Assembly: GCA_014381825.1 (NCBI GenBank)
Contig: JACNKX010000081.1
Span: forward strand, 1 to 64,000
Length of the DNA stretch: 64,000 nucleotides
DNA from: Planctomycetota bacterium
Lineage (GTDB): Bacteria; Planctomycetota; Planctomycetia; Pirellulales; Pirellulaceae
Direction of reading: 5' to 3'
Part shown: positions 47,948 to 58,855 of the stretch, piece by piece
Layout: each line of letters opens with the position of its first letter
How positions within the stretch are numbered: the first letter of the stretch is position 1
Translations under genes and position numbers: made by a program
The notes under the pieces: generated by a model
Told to the model about the DNA's origin: nothing
Seen by the model: the letters and a program-made list of their open reading frames with translations, nothing else
The model's database searches: none

Positions 47948-48481
47948 ATGGACGCGGTAGAAGAAGTTTCGCCTGCTGACTCCTCAGGACAAGCGAGGTT
48001 CGCCGCTGCTGAACGTAAAATCGTTGGTGCGTCTTTAGGTGTCGCCCACGGAAACTCGGAAGAAGCACACAAACTGGCAGAAGATTTCTCCGGGCGGATG
48101 AAAGTCCTCCGCGAATTGATGTTCACCGAAGGCGAAGACCGCATCATTGAGATCACAGACGGCGAGTTTATAACTTACTGCGAGTTGCACGAGGATCGGT
48201 GTGCCTTTCTGGTCCATGTGCCTGCGTACCGCGATTTCAAAGGCGAAGCGAAAGAGCAGTTGGCAAGTCTGGCTTGGCAGACCGCGCAACGTGTTGTGGA
48301 GGAGACGCTAGAAGAAGGTGACCAGCTTGGAATCGGGATGAAGGGAACGTTCCTATATGGTTCTGTCATGGTTGGCTCGGTTGGCTCTGAAACACCAACT
48401 TCCAGCAGTAAGGAGAAAGACCTCCTGATCGGCTTCTTTCCCGACGAAGTTCCCGATCTGGAATCTGAAGAGGAACCTTAA
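47948..48481 (+). CDS. Hypothetical acidic protein
   Basis: ORF with coherent composition from ATG 47948 (MDAVEEVSPADSSGQARFAAAERKIVGAS) to stop 48481; the longer upstream extension overlaps the hydrolase remnant. Confidence 0.6.
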   Translation: MDAVEEVSPADSSGQARFAAAERKIVGASLGVAHGNSEEAHKLAEDFSGRMKVLRELMFTEGEDRIIEITDGEFITYCELHEDRCAFLVHVPAYRDFKGEAKEQLASLAWQTAQRVVEETLEEGDQLGIGMKGTFLYGSVMVGSVGSETPTSSSKEKDLLIGFFPDEVPDLESEEEP

Positions 48482-48639
48482 AAAGGACCGGAACTACTGG
48501 AGCCAACACCGCGCTCGAAGACTCATGGCTCTAACACGCAACATCATGACTCTCTGGAACAATCACCTTTTCTACAGAGCCTGTCAGGAACTGTTTCGGT
48601 GAATGCCGGCGTTGCTTCGCTCCCGACGTCTTTGAGTAA

Positions 48640-49623
48640 TCACGCCGTTCGCAACTCGTAATCGAGTATGCACAGCCAATAGTAGCCAGCTGCGATGACG
48701 ATCAATGCCGAGCCCAAAAGCGAAATCGGCAAGGGGAACAGCCGGAAAACTTGATCCAAGCCAATTGATGGTTCAAAGGCACCAGCGACGTAAGCGGCGA
48801 AACTAGCAATCGACGACAGGGTACTAACGAGAATAATCGCGCAGAGAAGTAACCATTGCGGCCAACGGACCGAACGCGTATCTGGAAGTCCGAGTAGTTT
48901 AGGAAGCGTCCAGGAGTGAAGGCACCCAACGCCGAACAATGGTCCCCCAAACACTAACAGCCATGGAATCGCATCTGTCATATCGCCAGCAATCTCTTGC
49001 CACGGAAAGAACTTAATCGTCGCGAGTGTGATCCCCAAAACGGTCATCATAAGGATATAACTGCTCAGTGACATCGGGCGAGCAGCCGCTTTCGAAGCTC
49101 GTCGCATGATGGTCCAGCGACACAAAGAGCGGGCCACAAACACCGGGATCACGATGACGATCGTCAGAAACGGTGAGGCATATCCCAAGTAAGCTGTATC
49201 TCGGTCGCTGGTGTCGACGATCACGCTGCTGATGAATGTCATCCCGGCAAACACTGAGCCCATGGCTACAAATAGAAGAACCCTTTGCAGAAGAGACTGA
49301 TCGCTCAACATGCAGAAGATCCCAAGCAAGGACCACTGGGCCCATAGAGCGCCAATCGCCATTCCCCATAGAATATAGAAGAGCCACTCGGCCTCACCCG
49401 TCGGCCCTCCCCAGAGATCTAAGACGACCCACGGGAGATTAGGGACCGTCGCAAAGAGAAAGGTGCCTACCGCAGCGAGCGTTGACCACTTTATCCCAGG
49501 CTTCGGCCAAGTTGTTTGCCGTAACTGAGCTAACTCGTCTTGCAGTCGGGAGATTTCCTTCAAATGCTCGTCACATCGCGGACAAGTAACCGTCGTCGGT
49601 TCGAACTGAGCATCTGAGTCCAT
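48640..49623 (-). CDS. Hypothetical integral membrane protein with N-terminal CxxC pair and coiled-coil-like segment
   Basis: TVTCPRCDEHLKEISRLQDELAQLRQ followed by multiple hydrophobic segments; start at ATG 49623. Confidence 0.65.
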   Translation of the reverse strand: MDSDAQFEPTTVTCPRCDEHLKEISRLQDELAQLRQTTWPKPGIKWSTLAAVGTFLFATVPNLPWVVLDLWGGPTGEAEWLFYILWGMAIGALWAQWSLLGIFCMLSDQSLLQRVLLFVAMGSVFAGMTFISSVIVDTSDRDTAYLGYASPFLTIVIVIPVFVARSLCRWTIMRRASKAAARPMSLSSYILMMTVLGITLATIKFFPWQEIAGDMTDAIPWLLVFGGPLFGVGCLHSWTLPKLLGLPDTRSVRWPQWLLLCAIILVSTLSSIASFAAYVAGAFEPSIGLDQVFRLFPLPISLLGSALIVIAAGYYWLCILDYELRTA

Positions 49624-49799
49624 TAAGTGCCTCCATGGTCGAGTCGCGCTCCAACGTATCGCCATGCGAGTCGGCAAACAACAGGAAATCGACATCGCTG
49701 CAATTCGCCGTGCGAGTGTTGGCAGTAGAGAATGATCCGTCTAAGCTGATGGGAGCCCTCCAACGATTCACACCCTTTTTCTCACCGGAATCTGAGATC

Positions 49800-52700
49800 A
49801 TGCGTTCGAGCCTGCTGGCGATCGCGCTGCTGATTGCCGCTTGCCCCGCAGTGAACCTGTGGGGCGACGAATCCACGATTGTCGCTCGTTGGAATTTCGG
49901 TGCCACAGAACTAACGCCACTTTCGTCGCATGGTGATGTCGAGCGTGATCAGGCTGGACCGCGACCACCGGAGTTTCCGGACTTTGCGAAGGATAATACG
50001 GCGGTTCGCCTGGATGGCAAAGGCACCTACCTCTCCGTGGACGGAGCGGAAACAAATCGCAGGTTTGATTTCACGAACGGCGATGCCATCACGCTCGAAG
50101 CTTGGGTCAAACTGGATGGTTTGCGAGACGGCAGCCCGATGTATGTCGTTGGCAAAGGGCGTACCAGTGCACCGAATGTCGCTCGCGACAACCAAAACTG
50201 GGCGTTGCGAATCGTTGGCTCTAAAGGTGTCGCAAAGCTCAGCTTCCTGTTTGCAACAGCTCCCGGTGCGGGAACGTCGCATTGGCATCGGTGGACGTCG
50301 AAGGCGGGATTCGAAGCAGCAACCGGTTGGCATCACTTCGCCGTTGGATATCGGTTTGGTGAGCCGGAATCGGTTCGCGGCTGGATCGACGGCCAGCCGA
50401 CCTCAGGGACGTGGGACATGGGTGGCGCGACGACGGAGCCACCCATCGTGGACGACGATGCAGTGTGGATCGGATCGTCACTCGCCGGGAATCCAGGGAA
50501 CAGTTTTCGCGGGTGGATCGACGCTGTTGCGATTCATCGCACGTTGCTAGACGACAAAGTCATGGCCGCACGGTTTCATCGTGTTGGCGGTCCACGAGTT
50601 GTTGGCCCGCAACCAGAAGTAATGCCAAAGCTCGACGGGATTCCAGATGGCCGCGTGCTGGTGACTTTCTCCGAGGGGATGCCAACTCATGAGCGTTGGT
50701 TGAACGAAGGCGAAGCCTGGCCCGACGAGACGACTCGTTGGTTAAGTGATGAGCTGTTGCTGCCCCGAATTCCTTTGCGCTATGACGACTGGGGAATTCG
50801 CGCGAGCTGGAGGGCACCAGTGTTAGTGCGTATCGCAGCTGACGTCGAATTGCCGCCCGGCGAACACATGTTTCTGCTACGTGCGCGAGCGCTCAGCCGA
50901 CTGTGGATCGATGGAGTTGTCGTTGCGCGAACCGATGCGATTACGAAACAGCCTCCTAACGGTGAAGAGCCAATGACGCCCGTTACGAAACCGCCAATCC
51001 CTGGAGCGCGCGTCGCGGGCTACCATCAACAGGAACTTCTCGCGACCGCAAAGATTGCCGAGACGACCGATGGCACACCGCGCCGCTGCCGCGTCGTGCT
51101 AGAGTTAGTTGTCGGTGGCAAGAATCTTCGTTCCGAAACCGGCGAGGTGTGCGTCGCATTGCAATCGGAAGACAGAGAGTCATTTGTCGTTCTACAGCCC
51201 ACCTTGAATGATGTTGGGACGGACGGGCATGCCGGTCCTGCGATGTTGCCGCTCACTGATGCTGCCATCGAATCTGCGCTGGCGCGGATCGAATCTTCGC
51301 TCAGATACTTTGATGACCAGACTCGACGCGCTGCCGCCGCGTCTCAAACCGAGTTCTGGCATCGGCGTCACGAGGCGGGACGCGAATGGAGCCGGGAACA
51401 TCCGTCGCCAGCCGTGCCGTCGGTTGCAGAGGCGTCAAGCGAGCATCCGGTCGACGCATTCGTGGTCGCGAAGATCGAGCACGCGTTGACCGCGACCGCC
51501 AATTCGAGCGCCGAGGAGACCGAGACATTTCACATGAAGGTTCTTCCCATTCTCAGCGAGCACTGTTTCCGCTGTCACGGAGAGAAAGATAAAGGCGGAT
51601 TGAAGTTGACCTCACGTGATCTCGCTCTTAACAGCGGAGACTCCGAAATGGCCGCGATCGTCCCCGGCGACGTTGCAGCGAGCGAACTGATGGAGCGCAT
51701 TCGCAGCGACGACGAGAGCGTGCGAATGCCTCCGACCGGAGACGGCCTATCCGCCGATCAGATTGCGGTACTTGAGAAATGGATTCACAAAGGGGCCGCA
51801 TGGCCAGCACCCCCGGTATTCGCCGCCGATATTGCGATGTCTGAAGTGATCAGCGACGAGGCATTCCTGCGCCGCGTCTTTCTCGATACGGTGGGCGTCC
51901 CGCCGCAGCAAACCGAGGCAGAGGCATTCCTTGCCGACACCAAACCCGACAAACGCGAGCGATTAATCGATCAGCTGCTGAAGGACGATCGCTGTGCCGA
52001 TCACTGGATGAGCTATTGGCTCGATTTGCTTGCCGAGAATCCAACTCTACTCAACGCGTCGCTCAACAGCACGGGGCCGTTTCGCTGGTTCCTGTACGAT
52101 TCGCTGCGCGACAACAAACCGCTGGATCGAATGGTCACCGAGTTGATTTTGATGCGAGGCAGTCAACATGAAGGCGGCAGCGCGGGATTTGCGATGGCAG
52201 CCGAAAACGACGCGCCCTTCGCCGCAAAGGGGCATATCGTCGCCTCCGCGTTTCTGGGGGTCGAGTTGCAGTGTGCCCGTTGCCACGATTCGCCTTATCA
52301 CAGCACGACGCAACGTGATCTCTATTCGCTGGCCGCGATGTTCGAACGGAAGCCAGTCACGGTACCCGGAACAAGTCGTGTGCCCGATGCATTTTTCGAG
52401 AAAAAGCAACGTGATTCGTTGATTCAAGTGACACTGAAGCCCGCCGAGCCGGTGGCCGCGAAGTGGCCGTTCGGTGAAGTCGCCGGTATCGAAGATGGTC
52501 CAGCCGTCGACGAGTTGATGCAGAGTCCGGATGATTCACGTGAGCGACTCGCGGCACTGATCACTGCGCCACAGAATGGACGTTTTGCACGAGTCATGGT
52601 GAATCGCCTTTGGAAGCGATTGATCGGTGCCGGCTTCGTTGAGCCAGTGCATGACTGGGAAGGGCGTGAGGCGAGTCATCCGGAATTGCTCGATTGGCTC

Positions 52701-53564
52701 GCGCAGCAATTGGTTTCGCACGACTACGATCTTCGTCAGGTAATGCGACTGATCTTCTCGTCGCAAACTTACCAGCGCAAAGCTACAGGACATAACCTCG
52801 CGGCGGCTCCGGAACTGCGTTTCTTTAACGCTCCAGAGCGGCGCCGACTGACCGCCGAACAGATCGTCGACTCGATGCATGCCGTAACCGGATCACCGAT
52901 GGATGTCGAGGAGCTTACGTTCGTGCATGATGGGCGACGCCCGGTCAGCAATCGACTGACATTGGGTCGTCCAAGGCGGGCGTGGATGTTTGCCAGTTTG
53001 AACAACGAGCGCGATCGTCCGAGCTTGTCGCTGCCTCGCGCACGGATGACGGCAGATGTACTGGAAGCTTTTGGATGGACCGGTTCACGGCAAAGGCCAA
53101 TCATCGAACGTGACGGGGATCCCAACGTGCTGCAACCGGGAGTCCTTGCCAACGGAACACTTTCCATGACACTGACCCGAGCATCCTACGGAAGCGAACT
53201 GGCACAACTGGCAGTCGATTCACAATCACCGCAGTTGTTGACCGAGGCAGTATTCCTGCGTGTTCTCAGCCGTCGACCGAACTCGGACGAACTTTCAACG
53301 TTTTCTAACGCGTTGGCGGAAAGGTTTGATGCTCGATTGATTCCCGCTGACCAAATCATACTGCCGCCGTCGCTGGCAGCCTTGCCGCGGGTCACTTGGT
53401 TTAATCACTTGCAATCCGAAGCCAACACAATCCAGCAGGAAGTAGAACGTCGTGTCCGCCAAGGTCCGGCACCTGATCCTCGCCTGCGTGCGGAGTGGCG
53501 GGAAGTTTATGAAGACGCTGTGTGGAGTCTGATTAACCACAGTGAATTTGTTTGGATGCCGTAA
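49800..53564 (+). CDS. LamG + cytochrome c (PSCyt1) + DUF1549 + DUF1553 secreted protein
   Basis: Signal peptide; LamG-like region FTNGDAITLEAWVKLDGL...; HCFRCHGEKDKGGLKLTSR (CxxCH); RRVFLDTVGVPPQQTEAEAFL; CARCHDSPYH; FARVMVNRLWKRLIGAGFVEP. Confidence 0.93.
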   Translation: MRSSLLAIALLIAACPAVNLWGDESTIVARWNFGATELTPLSSHGDVERDQAGPRPPEFPDFAKDNTAVRLDGKGTYLSVDGAETNRRFDFTNGDAITLEAWVKLDGLRDGSPMYVVGKGRTSAPNVARDNQNWALRIVGSKGVAKLSFLFATAPGAGTSHWHRWTSKAGFEAATGWHHFAVGYRFGEPESVRGWIDGQPTSGTWDMGGATTEPPIVDDDAVWIGSSLAGNPGNSFRGWIDAVAIHRTLLDDKVMAARFHRVGGPRVVGPQPEVMPKLDGIPDGRVLVTFSEGMPTHERWLNEGEAWPDETTRWLSDELLLPRIPLRYDDWGIRASWRAPVLVRIAADVELPPGEHMFLLRARALSRLWIDGVVVARTDAITKQPPNGEEPMTPVTKPPIPGARVAGYHQQELLATAKIAETTDGTPRRCRVVLELVVGGKNLRSETGEVCVALQSEDRESFVVLQPTLNDVGTDGHAGPAMLPLTDAAIESALARIESSLRYFDDQTRRAAAASQTEFWHRRHEAGREWSREHPSPAVPSVAEASSEHPVDAFVVAKIEHALTATANSSAEETETFHMKVLPILSEHCFRCHGEKDKGGLKLTSRDLALNSGDSEMAAIVPGDVAASELMERIRSDDESVRMPPTGDGLSADQIAVLEKWIHKGAAWPAPPVFAADIAMSEVISDEAFLRRVFLDTVGVPPQQTEAEAFLADTKPDKRERLIDQLLKDDRCADHWMSYWLDLLAENPTLLNASLNSTGPFRWFLYDSLRDNKPLDRMVTELILMRGSQHEGGSAGFAMAAENDAPFAAKGHIVASAFLGVELQCARCHDSPYHSTTQRDLYSLAAMFERKPVTVPGTSRVPDAFFEKKQRDSLIQVTLKPAEPVAAKWPFGEVAGIEDGPAVDELMQSPDDSRERLAALITAPQNGRFARVMVNRLWKRLIGAGFVEPVHDWEGREASHPELLDWLAQQLVSHDYDLRQVMRLIFSSQTYQRKATGHNLAAAPELRFFNAPERRRLTAEQIVDSMHAVTGSPMDVEELTFVHDGRRPVSNRLTLGRPRRAWMFASLNNERDRPSLSLPRARMTADVLEAFGWTGSRQRPIIERDGDPNVLQPGVLANGTLSMTLTRASYGSELAQLAVDSQSPQLLTEAVFLRVLSRRPNSDELSTFSNALAERFDARLIPADQIILPPSLAALPRVTWFNHLQSEANTIQQEVERRVRQGPAPDPRLRAEWREVYEDAVWSLINHSEFVWMP

Positions 53565-53570
53565 GGTAGG

Positions 53571-54896
53571 ATGCGAACTGGAATGAAACTACATATGGAT
53601 AGAACTCCCGGACTTACTGTCAATCGTCGCGAGTGCCTTGCCGCTAGTGCTGCGGTTGCGTGCGGCATCGCCTTGCCAAAAGCGGGCTTCGCCGATTCAT
53701 CCAGCGAAGTTCTTCGAGGCAAAGCCGAACATGTGATCTCGATTTGGCTGGGCGGAGGCATGGGCCAGATCGATACGTTTGATCCGAAACGAAAGGGCGA
53801 CCCGAAGAAGAAAGTGGCCGGTTCGTACTACGAATCGATCGAAACAGCGGTCCCCGGCGTGCGGCTGTGCGAACATTTGAAGACGTTGGCTCCGTTGATG
53901 GATCGCGCGACCGCTGTACGAACTGTTAACCACGAGATGATCGATGAACACGCGGCCGCAACCAACCGCATGCACACAGGGCGACCGATCAGCGGGACGG
54001 TGACCTATCCGTCGTTAGGTTCTTTGGTCGCGCATGAGCGAGGTGTCGTGAACGAAGGTGCTCCTCCTTACGTCTTGATTGGCTACCCGAACGTGACTCG
54101 CGGTCCGGGATTTCTAGGAGCCCGCGATGGATTCCTTTATCTGACCGATACGAGCCAAGGACCAGCCGGTTTGTCGCGCGTGGACGGCATTACTCCGGCA
54201 AGGCAATCGCGGCGGGAATCGTTTCTGTCCGCGCTGCGAAGAAATGCGGAGCCGACGACCGACTCGCGGCTCTTAGACTACGAGGCAGCGATCGAGCAAA
54301 GCCTGAAACTCAGTGGCCCAGAGTTCAATCGCGTGTTCCAATTGGATAAAGAGCCGTCCGATCTGCGAACGCGATACGGCGGCGAGTTTGGCCAGCGCTG
54401 TCTGCTGAGCCGTCGGCTCGTCGAGCGCGGAGTGCGGTTTATCGAAGTGTCTCACAATCTGAACTTTCTCAATGGCGCTGGATGGGACGTTCACAACGAA
54501 GGTATTTTGGATCAGCATAAACTGATTCAGGAACTCGACACCGCCGTCGCAACGTTGATCTCCGACCTCGAGGAGAAGGGATTGCTTGACAAAACGCTAA
54601 TCGTCATCACGACAGAGTTCGGTCGGCCGCCTGAGTTCGACAGCGGCGGAGGCCGCGGCCACCAAGGCACGGCGTTCACATGCGTACTTGCCGGCGGCGG
54701 TTTGTCACATCGCGGAGCATGGGGCGAAACCGATGAACTGTCGAAGAAGATCGTTTCCAATCCAGTCAGCGTTCCTGATTTCTTTGCAACTGTGTGCGCG
54801 ACCGTCGGAATCGATTACCGCAAAAATCTCTACGATGGTGATCGCCCTGTTCCAATCACCGACATGGGGCGACCAATCGCCGAACTGTTCGTGTGA
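53571..54896 (+). CDS. DUF1501 family protein
   Basis: [69 protein letters not shown]. Confidence 0.93.
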   Translation: MRTGMKLHMDRTPGLTVNRRECLAASAAVACGIALPKAGFADSSSEVLRGKAEHVISIWLGGGMGQIDTFDPKRKGDPKKKVAGSYYESIETAVPGVRLCEHLKTLAPLMDRATAVRTVNHEMIDEHAAATNRMHTGRPISGTVTYPSLGSLVAHERGVVNEGAPPYVLIGYPNVTRGPGFLGARDGFLYLTDTSQGPAGLSRVDGITPARQSRRESFLSALRRNAEPTTDSRLLDYEAAIEQSLKLSGPEFNRVFQLDKEPSDLRTRYGGEFGQRCLLSRRLVERGVRFIEVSHNLNFLNGAGWDVHNEGILDQHKLIQELDTAVATLISDLEEKGLLDKTLIVITTEFGRPPEFDSGGGRGHQGTAFTCVLAGGGLSHRGAWGETDELSKKIVSNPVSVPDFFATVCATVGIDYRKNLYDGDRPVPITDMGRPIAELFV

Positions 54897-55915
54897 CAAC
54901 GCTCTCTGTGGCGCAGAAAAAGCTAAGCGAACTTCCTCGACAGGAGACGAAGGTGATTACCGAAACCGTCGACCGTAGAACATGGATGGCGAGTAGCATC
55001 GCTGGACCGATTGCACTTGGGCTTCGTCCAGTGTTTGCCGCTGAGCCGGCGGCCGATTTGGACATCATCGATTGCCACACGCACTTCTATGATCCGACGC
55101 GACCGGAAGGAATTCCTTGGCCGAGCAAGGGATCGCCTTTGTATCGAACGGTACTCCCGGGTCATCTCCGCGCACTCAAGACCTATCGACCTGTTACCGG
55201 GACCGTTATCGTTGAAGCGAGTCCCCGTCTTGAGGACAACGCGTGGCTGCTCGAACTCGCGAAAGATGATCCGTTTGTCGTGGGAATTGTCGGCAATCTG
55301 AACCCGGCTGATCCAAACTTCACGCAATACGTGAATCGTTTCGCCGCCGATCCTCTGTTTCGCGGCATTCGCATCTCAGTCAAGTTGCTACAGAATCTGC
55401 TTGAGCGGAGCGATCTTTCAGCTTTGAAGTTGCTTGCCAAACGGGATCTTGCGCTCGACGTGAATGGCGGGCCGGAGACTTCAGCAGTCGTTGCCGAACT
55501 CGCATTGCGCTTGCCAACACTGCGAATCGTGCAGAATCACATCGGCAACGTGAAGATCACCAAAGAAGCGCCGCCGCCCGATTGGAGCGAAGGAATTCGC
55601 GCCGCTGCTGGTCATCCGAACGTGTTCTGCAAGATCTCAGCACTCGTCGAGGCTGCCGCGCGTGACAGGCAGAAACCACCGACCGATCTGGGATTCTACA
55701 AACCTTACATCGATGTTGTGTGGGATGCGTTCGGAGACGATCGCGTGATCTACGGCAGCAACTGGCCCGTATCAGACCGTGCCGCCAGCTACGAGACATT
55801 GCAACGCATTGTGATGGAGTATGCCGCGGAAAGAGGAACGGACGCGACGACAAAATTCTGCTCGCTGAACGCGAAGCGAGCCTACAAATGGATCGAGCGA
55901 CCCGACCGCCGCTAG
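54893..55915 (+). CDS. Amidohydrolase family (TIM-barrel metal-dependent hydrolase)
   Basis: [58 protein letters not shown] start overlapping DUF1501 stop by 4 bp. Confidence 0.93.
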   Translation: MTTLSVAQKKLSELPRQETKVITETVDRRTWMASSIAGPIALGLRPVFAAEPAADLDIIDCHTHFYDPTRPEGIPWPSKGSPLYRTVLPGHLRALKTYRPVTGTVIVEASPRLEDNAWLLELAKDDPFVVGIVGNLNPADPNFTQYVNRFAADPLFRGIRISVKLLQNLLERSDLSALKLLAKRDLALDVNGGPETSAVVAELALRLPTLRIVQNHIGNVKITKEAPPPDWSEGIRAAAGHPNVFCKISALVEAAARDRQKPPTDLGFYKPYIDVVWDAFGDDRVIYGSNWPVSDRAASYETLQRIVMEYAAERGTDATTKFCSLNAKRAYKWIERPDRR

Positions 55916-55949
55916 AGCAGTAGTTCGAATCGAACGAGACGCGCGGCGA

Positions 55950-57392
55950 TCATTGCCCTGCCTTCAGTGGATGATAGTTACGCAGCCACGGATCTTGCTG
56001 CGCTTCGAGACGCTCTACCAGTTCGGCAACCATCTGGGTCCGGATCGATTTGGCATCCGGACGCTCAGCGAGATTGGTCGTCTCCCACGGATCGCTCTGT
56101 AAATCGTAAAGTTCTAGTTGCGGTCGATGCAGAAACGCTTCAATCGATCGTCCTCCGAGCATTTGTCCGTCGCTCTGACGAGCGTCAACCCACGTACGGC
56201 GTTGCACCGTGTCGATCGGCAACGGGTATTCGCTGCGATAGTTAACGTTCCAGATCAGCTTATATCTCCGTCCACGAAGCGTTCTCATCGGATAGTAGGC
56301 AAAGACGTCGTGGCCGACGTGGCTGAGCAAAGCACGGTCCCAACCGTTGGTCTGGTCCGATTCGAGAATCGGGAGAAAGCTACGACCATGAAACTTGTAA
56401 TCGTCGAATGTCGTATCAGTCCAGTCGAGAATAGTCGGAGTAATATCTGTAAACGCGACAAGTGCCGGGTTGACTATGCTTTTCTTCTTCAAGCCAGGAC
56501 TGCGAACGACGAAGGGCACTCGAACACCTGGTTCGTAGTGAGTTCCCATCGCACCGGGCTCCGACGTTCCGTGATCGGCGGTGAAGATGACCAAGGTATC
56601 GTTCTTGTGACCATGCTTCTCGATAGATTCCAAAACTCGCCCAACACCATCATCCATCCGCGTGGTTTGTTGGTAATAGCCCGCGATGCCTTCGCGAACT
56701 TCGGGAGTGTCTGGCAGGAACTTTGGGACGCTGATTTCGTGCGGATCATATTTGATGGGAGAGTAACCGTCTTGAGTGGTTGGTATTCCCCACCCAGGTC
56801 CATCAATCGAAACTGGGTGGGGGTCGCCGAACGACATCACGAGAAAGAATGGTTGTTTCGACTCGCGAATGAATGTGTCTGCCATGGCAGCCATCGCGAG
56901 TACATCGCGAGACTTTGTTCTGGGTTTGAAATCGATCGGATACTTTTCCAGCGGGCGAACATGATCTTTCCCGATCAATCCCGTGCGGTAACCATTCTCT
57001 TTGAGCATGGCGAAGACGGTCGTAACATCTGGTCGAATCTCCTGGTTGTGTTCGCGATGTGGATGCGCGTACTGACCGTTTCGGTGCGTCAGCAGTCCGC
57101 TGTAGATGACGGCTCGACTCGGTCCGCACGACGCCGTCGTAGCGAAAGCGGATTCGAATCGTACGCCTTCGGTGGCGAGACGGTCGATGTTCGGTGTCTG
57201 TACAACTCGATTTCCGTAACAGCCGACATCGAACCAAGTCTGGTTGTCCGAAATCAGGAGAACAACATTCTTCGTTTCCGCAGCGCCCGCTGGTGCCAGA
57301 ACTGCGGATAGAATCGCGGTCATCGATACGCAACTGATTCTGAAAACCTGTTGCACCTCTGATGAACAATTCGATTGATGTTTGTATTTCAT
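55950..57392 (-). CDS. Sulfatase (type I, heparan N-sulfatase-like)
   Basis: NVVLLISDNQTWFDVGCYGN; CGPSRAVIYSG (CxPSR formylglycine site); TLVIFTADHGTSEPGAMGTHYEPGVRVPFVVRSPG. Confidence 0.94.
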   Translation of the reverse strand: MKYKHQSNCSSEVQQVFRISCVSMTAILSAVLAPAGAAETKNVVLLISDNQTWFDVGCYGNRVVQTPNIDRLATEGVRFESAFATTASCGPSRAVIYSGLLTHRNGQYAHPHREHNQEIRPDVTTVFAMLKENGYRTGLIGKDHVRPLEKYPIDFKPRTKSRDVLAMAAMADTFIRESKQPFFLVMSFGDPHPVSIDGPGWGIPTTQDGYSPIKYDPHEISVPKFLPDTPEVREGIAGYYQQTTRMDDGVGRVLESIEKHGHKNDTLVIFTADHGTSEPGAMGTHYEPGVRVPFVVRSPGLKKKSIVNPALVAFTDITPTILDWTDTTFDDYKFHGRSFLPILESDQTNGWDRALLSHVGHDVFAYYPMRTLRGRRYKLIWNVNYRSEYPLPIDTVQRRTWVDARQSDGQMLGGRSIEAFLHRPQLELYDLQSDPWETTNLAERPDAKSIRTQMVAELVERLEAQQDPWLRNYHPLKAGQ

Positions 57393-57579
57393 GTGTCTTT
57401 CAAATCAGGACGAATATGTGGTCGCGTTTCTCCATCGTCGGAGAATTCTCGTCGCAATTGTAGAATCCAAAACGGTACTCGCGTAAGCTTAACCGACCGA
57501 TTAGGACATTGCTGCGCTGGCAATCCAGCCGCACGACCTACACGACCCTTTTTCGATCCTGGATCTAACGAGCTTTGCC

Positions 57580-58743
57580 ATGAAACCGACCTTGCGATGC
57601 GTATTGATACTTGCGACGGCGTGTAGCTTCACCGGGGGTGTCGCGGCACAGAGTGATTCGCCGAAGCCTTTTGCCGAGTATCCCGAACGGACGGCCAAAT
57701 ACTTGCAGCGACTGCACATCACGAATTCAGTCGGTTCGAAGGGGACGCTTTCGTTTCGTGAGGACTTTCCCGGTGGGTTCGCCGCGTGGCAAGTGGTTGC
57801 CCGAGCTGAACTTGAGAAACTGTTGGGGCTCGATACCATTCGTGAAGCTACGGAGTCGCATAAACCAGTTGTGATGTTAGGTCGCGTTACGACGGAGGAC
57901 GGCTACACACGGCAGCGGGGCGATATACAAACCGAACCGGGGATTACGATTCCGTTTTGGCTCTTGCGACCTGTTGGTCGTTCAAGCAAACCGCGACCGC
58001 TGGCGATTTGCTCCCACGGCCACAATCCAGATGGGTGGAACACTTATGCGGGCGTCTACTCTACCGCCGAGCATCGCGAAAAGACGCTGGAGAAAGACGG
58101 CGACCCTGGAGTTCAGTCCGCACGGCGCGGCTTTGTGACGTTGGTGCCCGCCACGCGTGGACTGGCCGAAGCAACACAGCTTCCTGACCTTAAGGGACGG
58201 CACGGCGATCGCGAGTGTCGAGTCCAGCTAATTCATTGCTTGCTTGCCGGGCGCACGGCGGTGGGCGAACGTGTGTGGGACGTTCAACGATTGCTCGACT
58301 GGGCGCTCGACGAGCTTAACGGAGTTGATCAGAAGAAGGTTGTGCTGCTAGGTAACTCCGGCGGCGGCGTACTGACCGTCTACGCCGCAGCGTTGGATGA
58401 ACGGATTACCGTGGCAGTGCCAAGTTGCTCGTTTACTTCGTACACGAGTGATAGCGGGTTCATCTTTCACTGTGATTGCTGCTTGGTGCCGCGCGCACAG
58501 GCCCAACTTGGTGACATGGCAGACATCGGCGCTCTCACCGCACCGCGCTCGCTCCTTGCTGTACATGGCCGCAAGGATGGCTTGCACTCTTATCTGGACG
58601 TAGAACGCGCGATGGCTCGTGTGCGCTCGATCTACCAAGCTGCTGGAGCCTCCGATCAGTTCCGCAACGAATGGGGCGCAGAAGGCCATAAGTTTTATCC
58701 AGACATCATGTGGCCGTTTATCGAGTCAGCGCTTGGACACTGA
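57580..58743 (+). CDS. Alpha/beta hydrolase (acetylxylan-esterase/dienelactone-hydrolase-like), secreted
   Basis: Signal peptide; RPLAICSHGHNPDGWN; KVVLLGNSGGGVLTVYAAALDERI; APRSLLAVHGRKDGLHSY. Confidence 0.85.
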   Translation: MKPTLRCVLILATACSFTGGVAAQSDSPKPFAEYPERTAKYLQRLHITNSVGSKGTLSFREDFPGGFAAWQVVARAELEKLLGLDTIREATESHKPVVMLGRVTTEDGYTRQRGDIQTEPGITIPFWLLRPVGRSSKPRPLAICSHGHNPDGWNTYAGVYSTAEHREKTLEKDGDPGVQSARRGFVTLVPATRGLAEATQLPDLKGRHGDRECRVQLIHCLLAGRTAVGERVWDVQRLLDWALDELNGVDQKKVVLLGNSGGGVLTVYAAALDERITVAVPSCSFTSYTSDSGFIFHCDCCLVPRAQAQLGDMADIGALTAPRSLLAVHGRKDGLHSYLDVERAMARVRSIYQAAGASDQFRNEWGAEGHKFYPDIMWPFIESALGH

Positions 58744-58855
58744 TCGTTTCAGAAGCGAACGACCAAGTAATTGATCAGATTTCGACACACTTCGACGAAC
58801 GGTGTATACTCGCGTGAGGAATCCGTATCGCATTATCAATTGCATCGGACTCGGG

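Noticed and set aside
48499-48526. Partial match (gctcgaagactc) to the 3720-3792 palindrome
   Set aside because: Only 12 nt shared and no intact palindrome; could be chance.
56118-57311. 397-aa plus-strand ORF
   Set aside because: Antisense to the sulfatase gene, which has clear catalytic motifs; no recognisable domain in the antisense frame.
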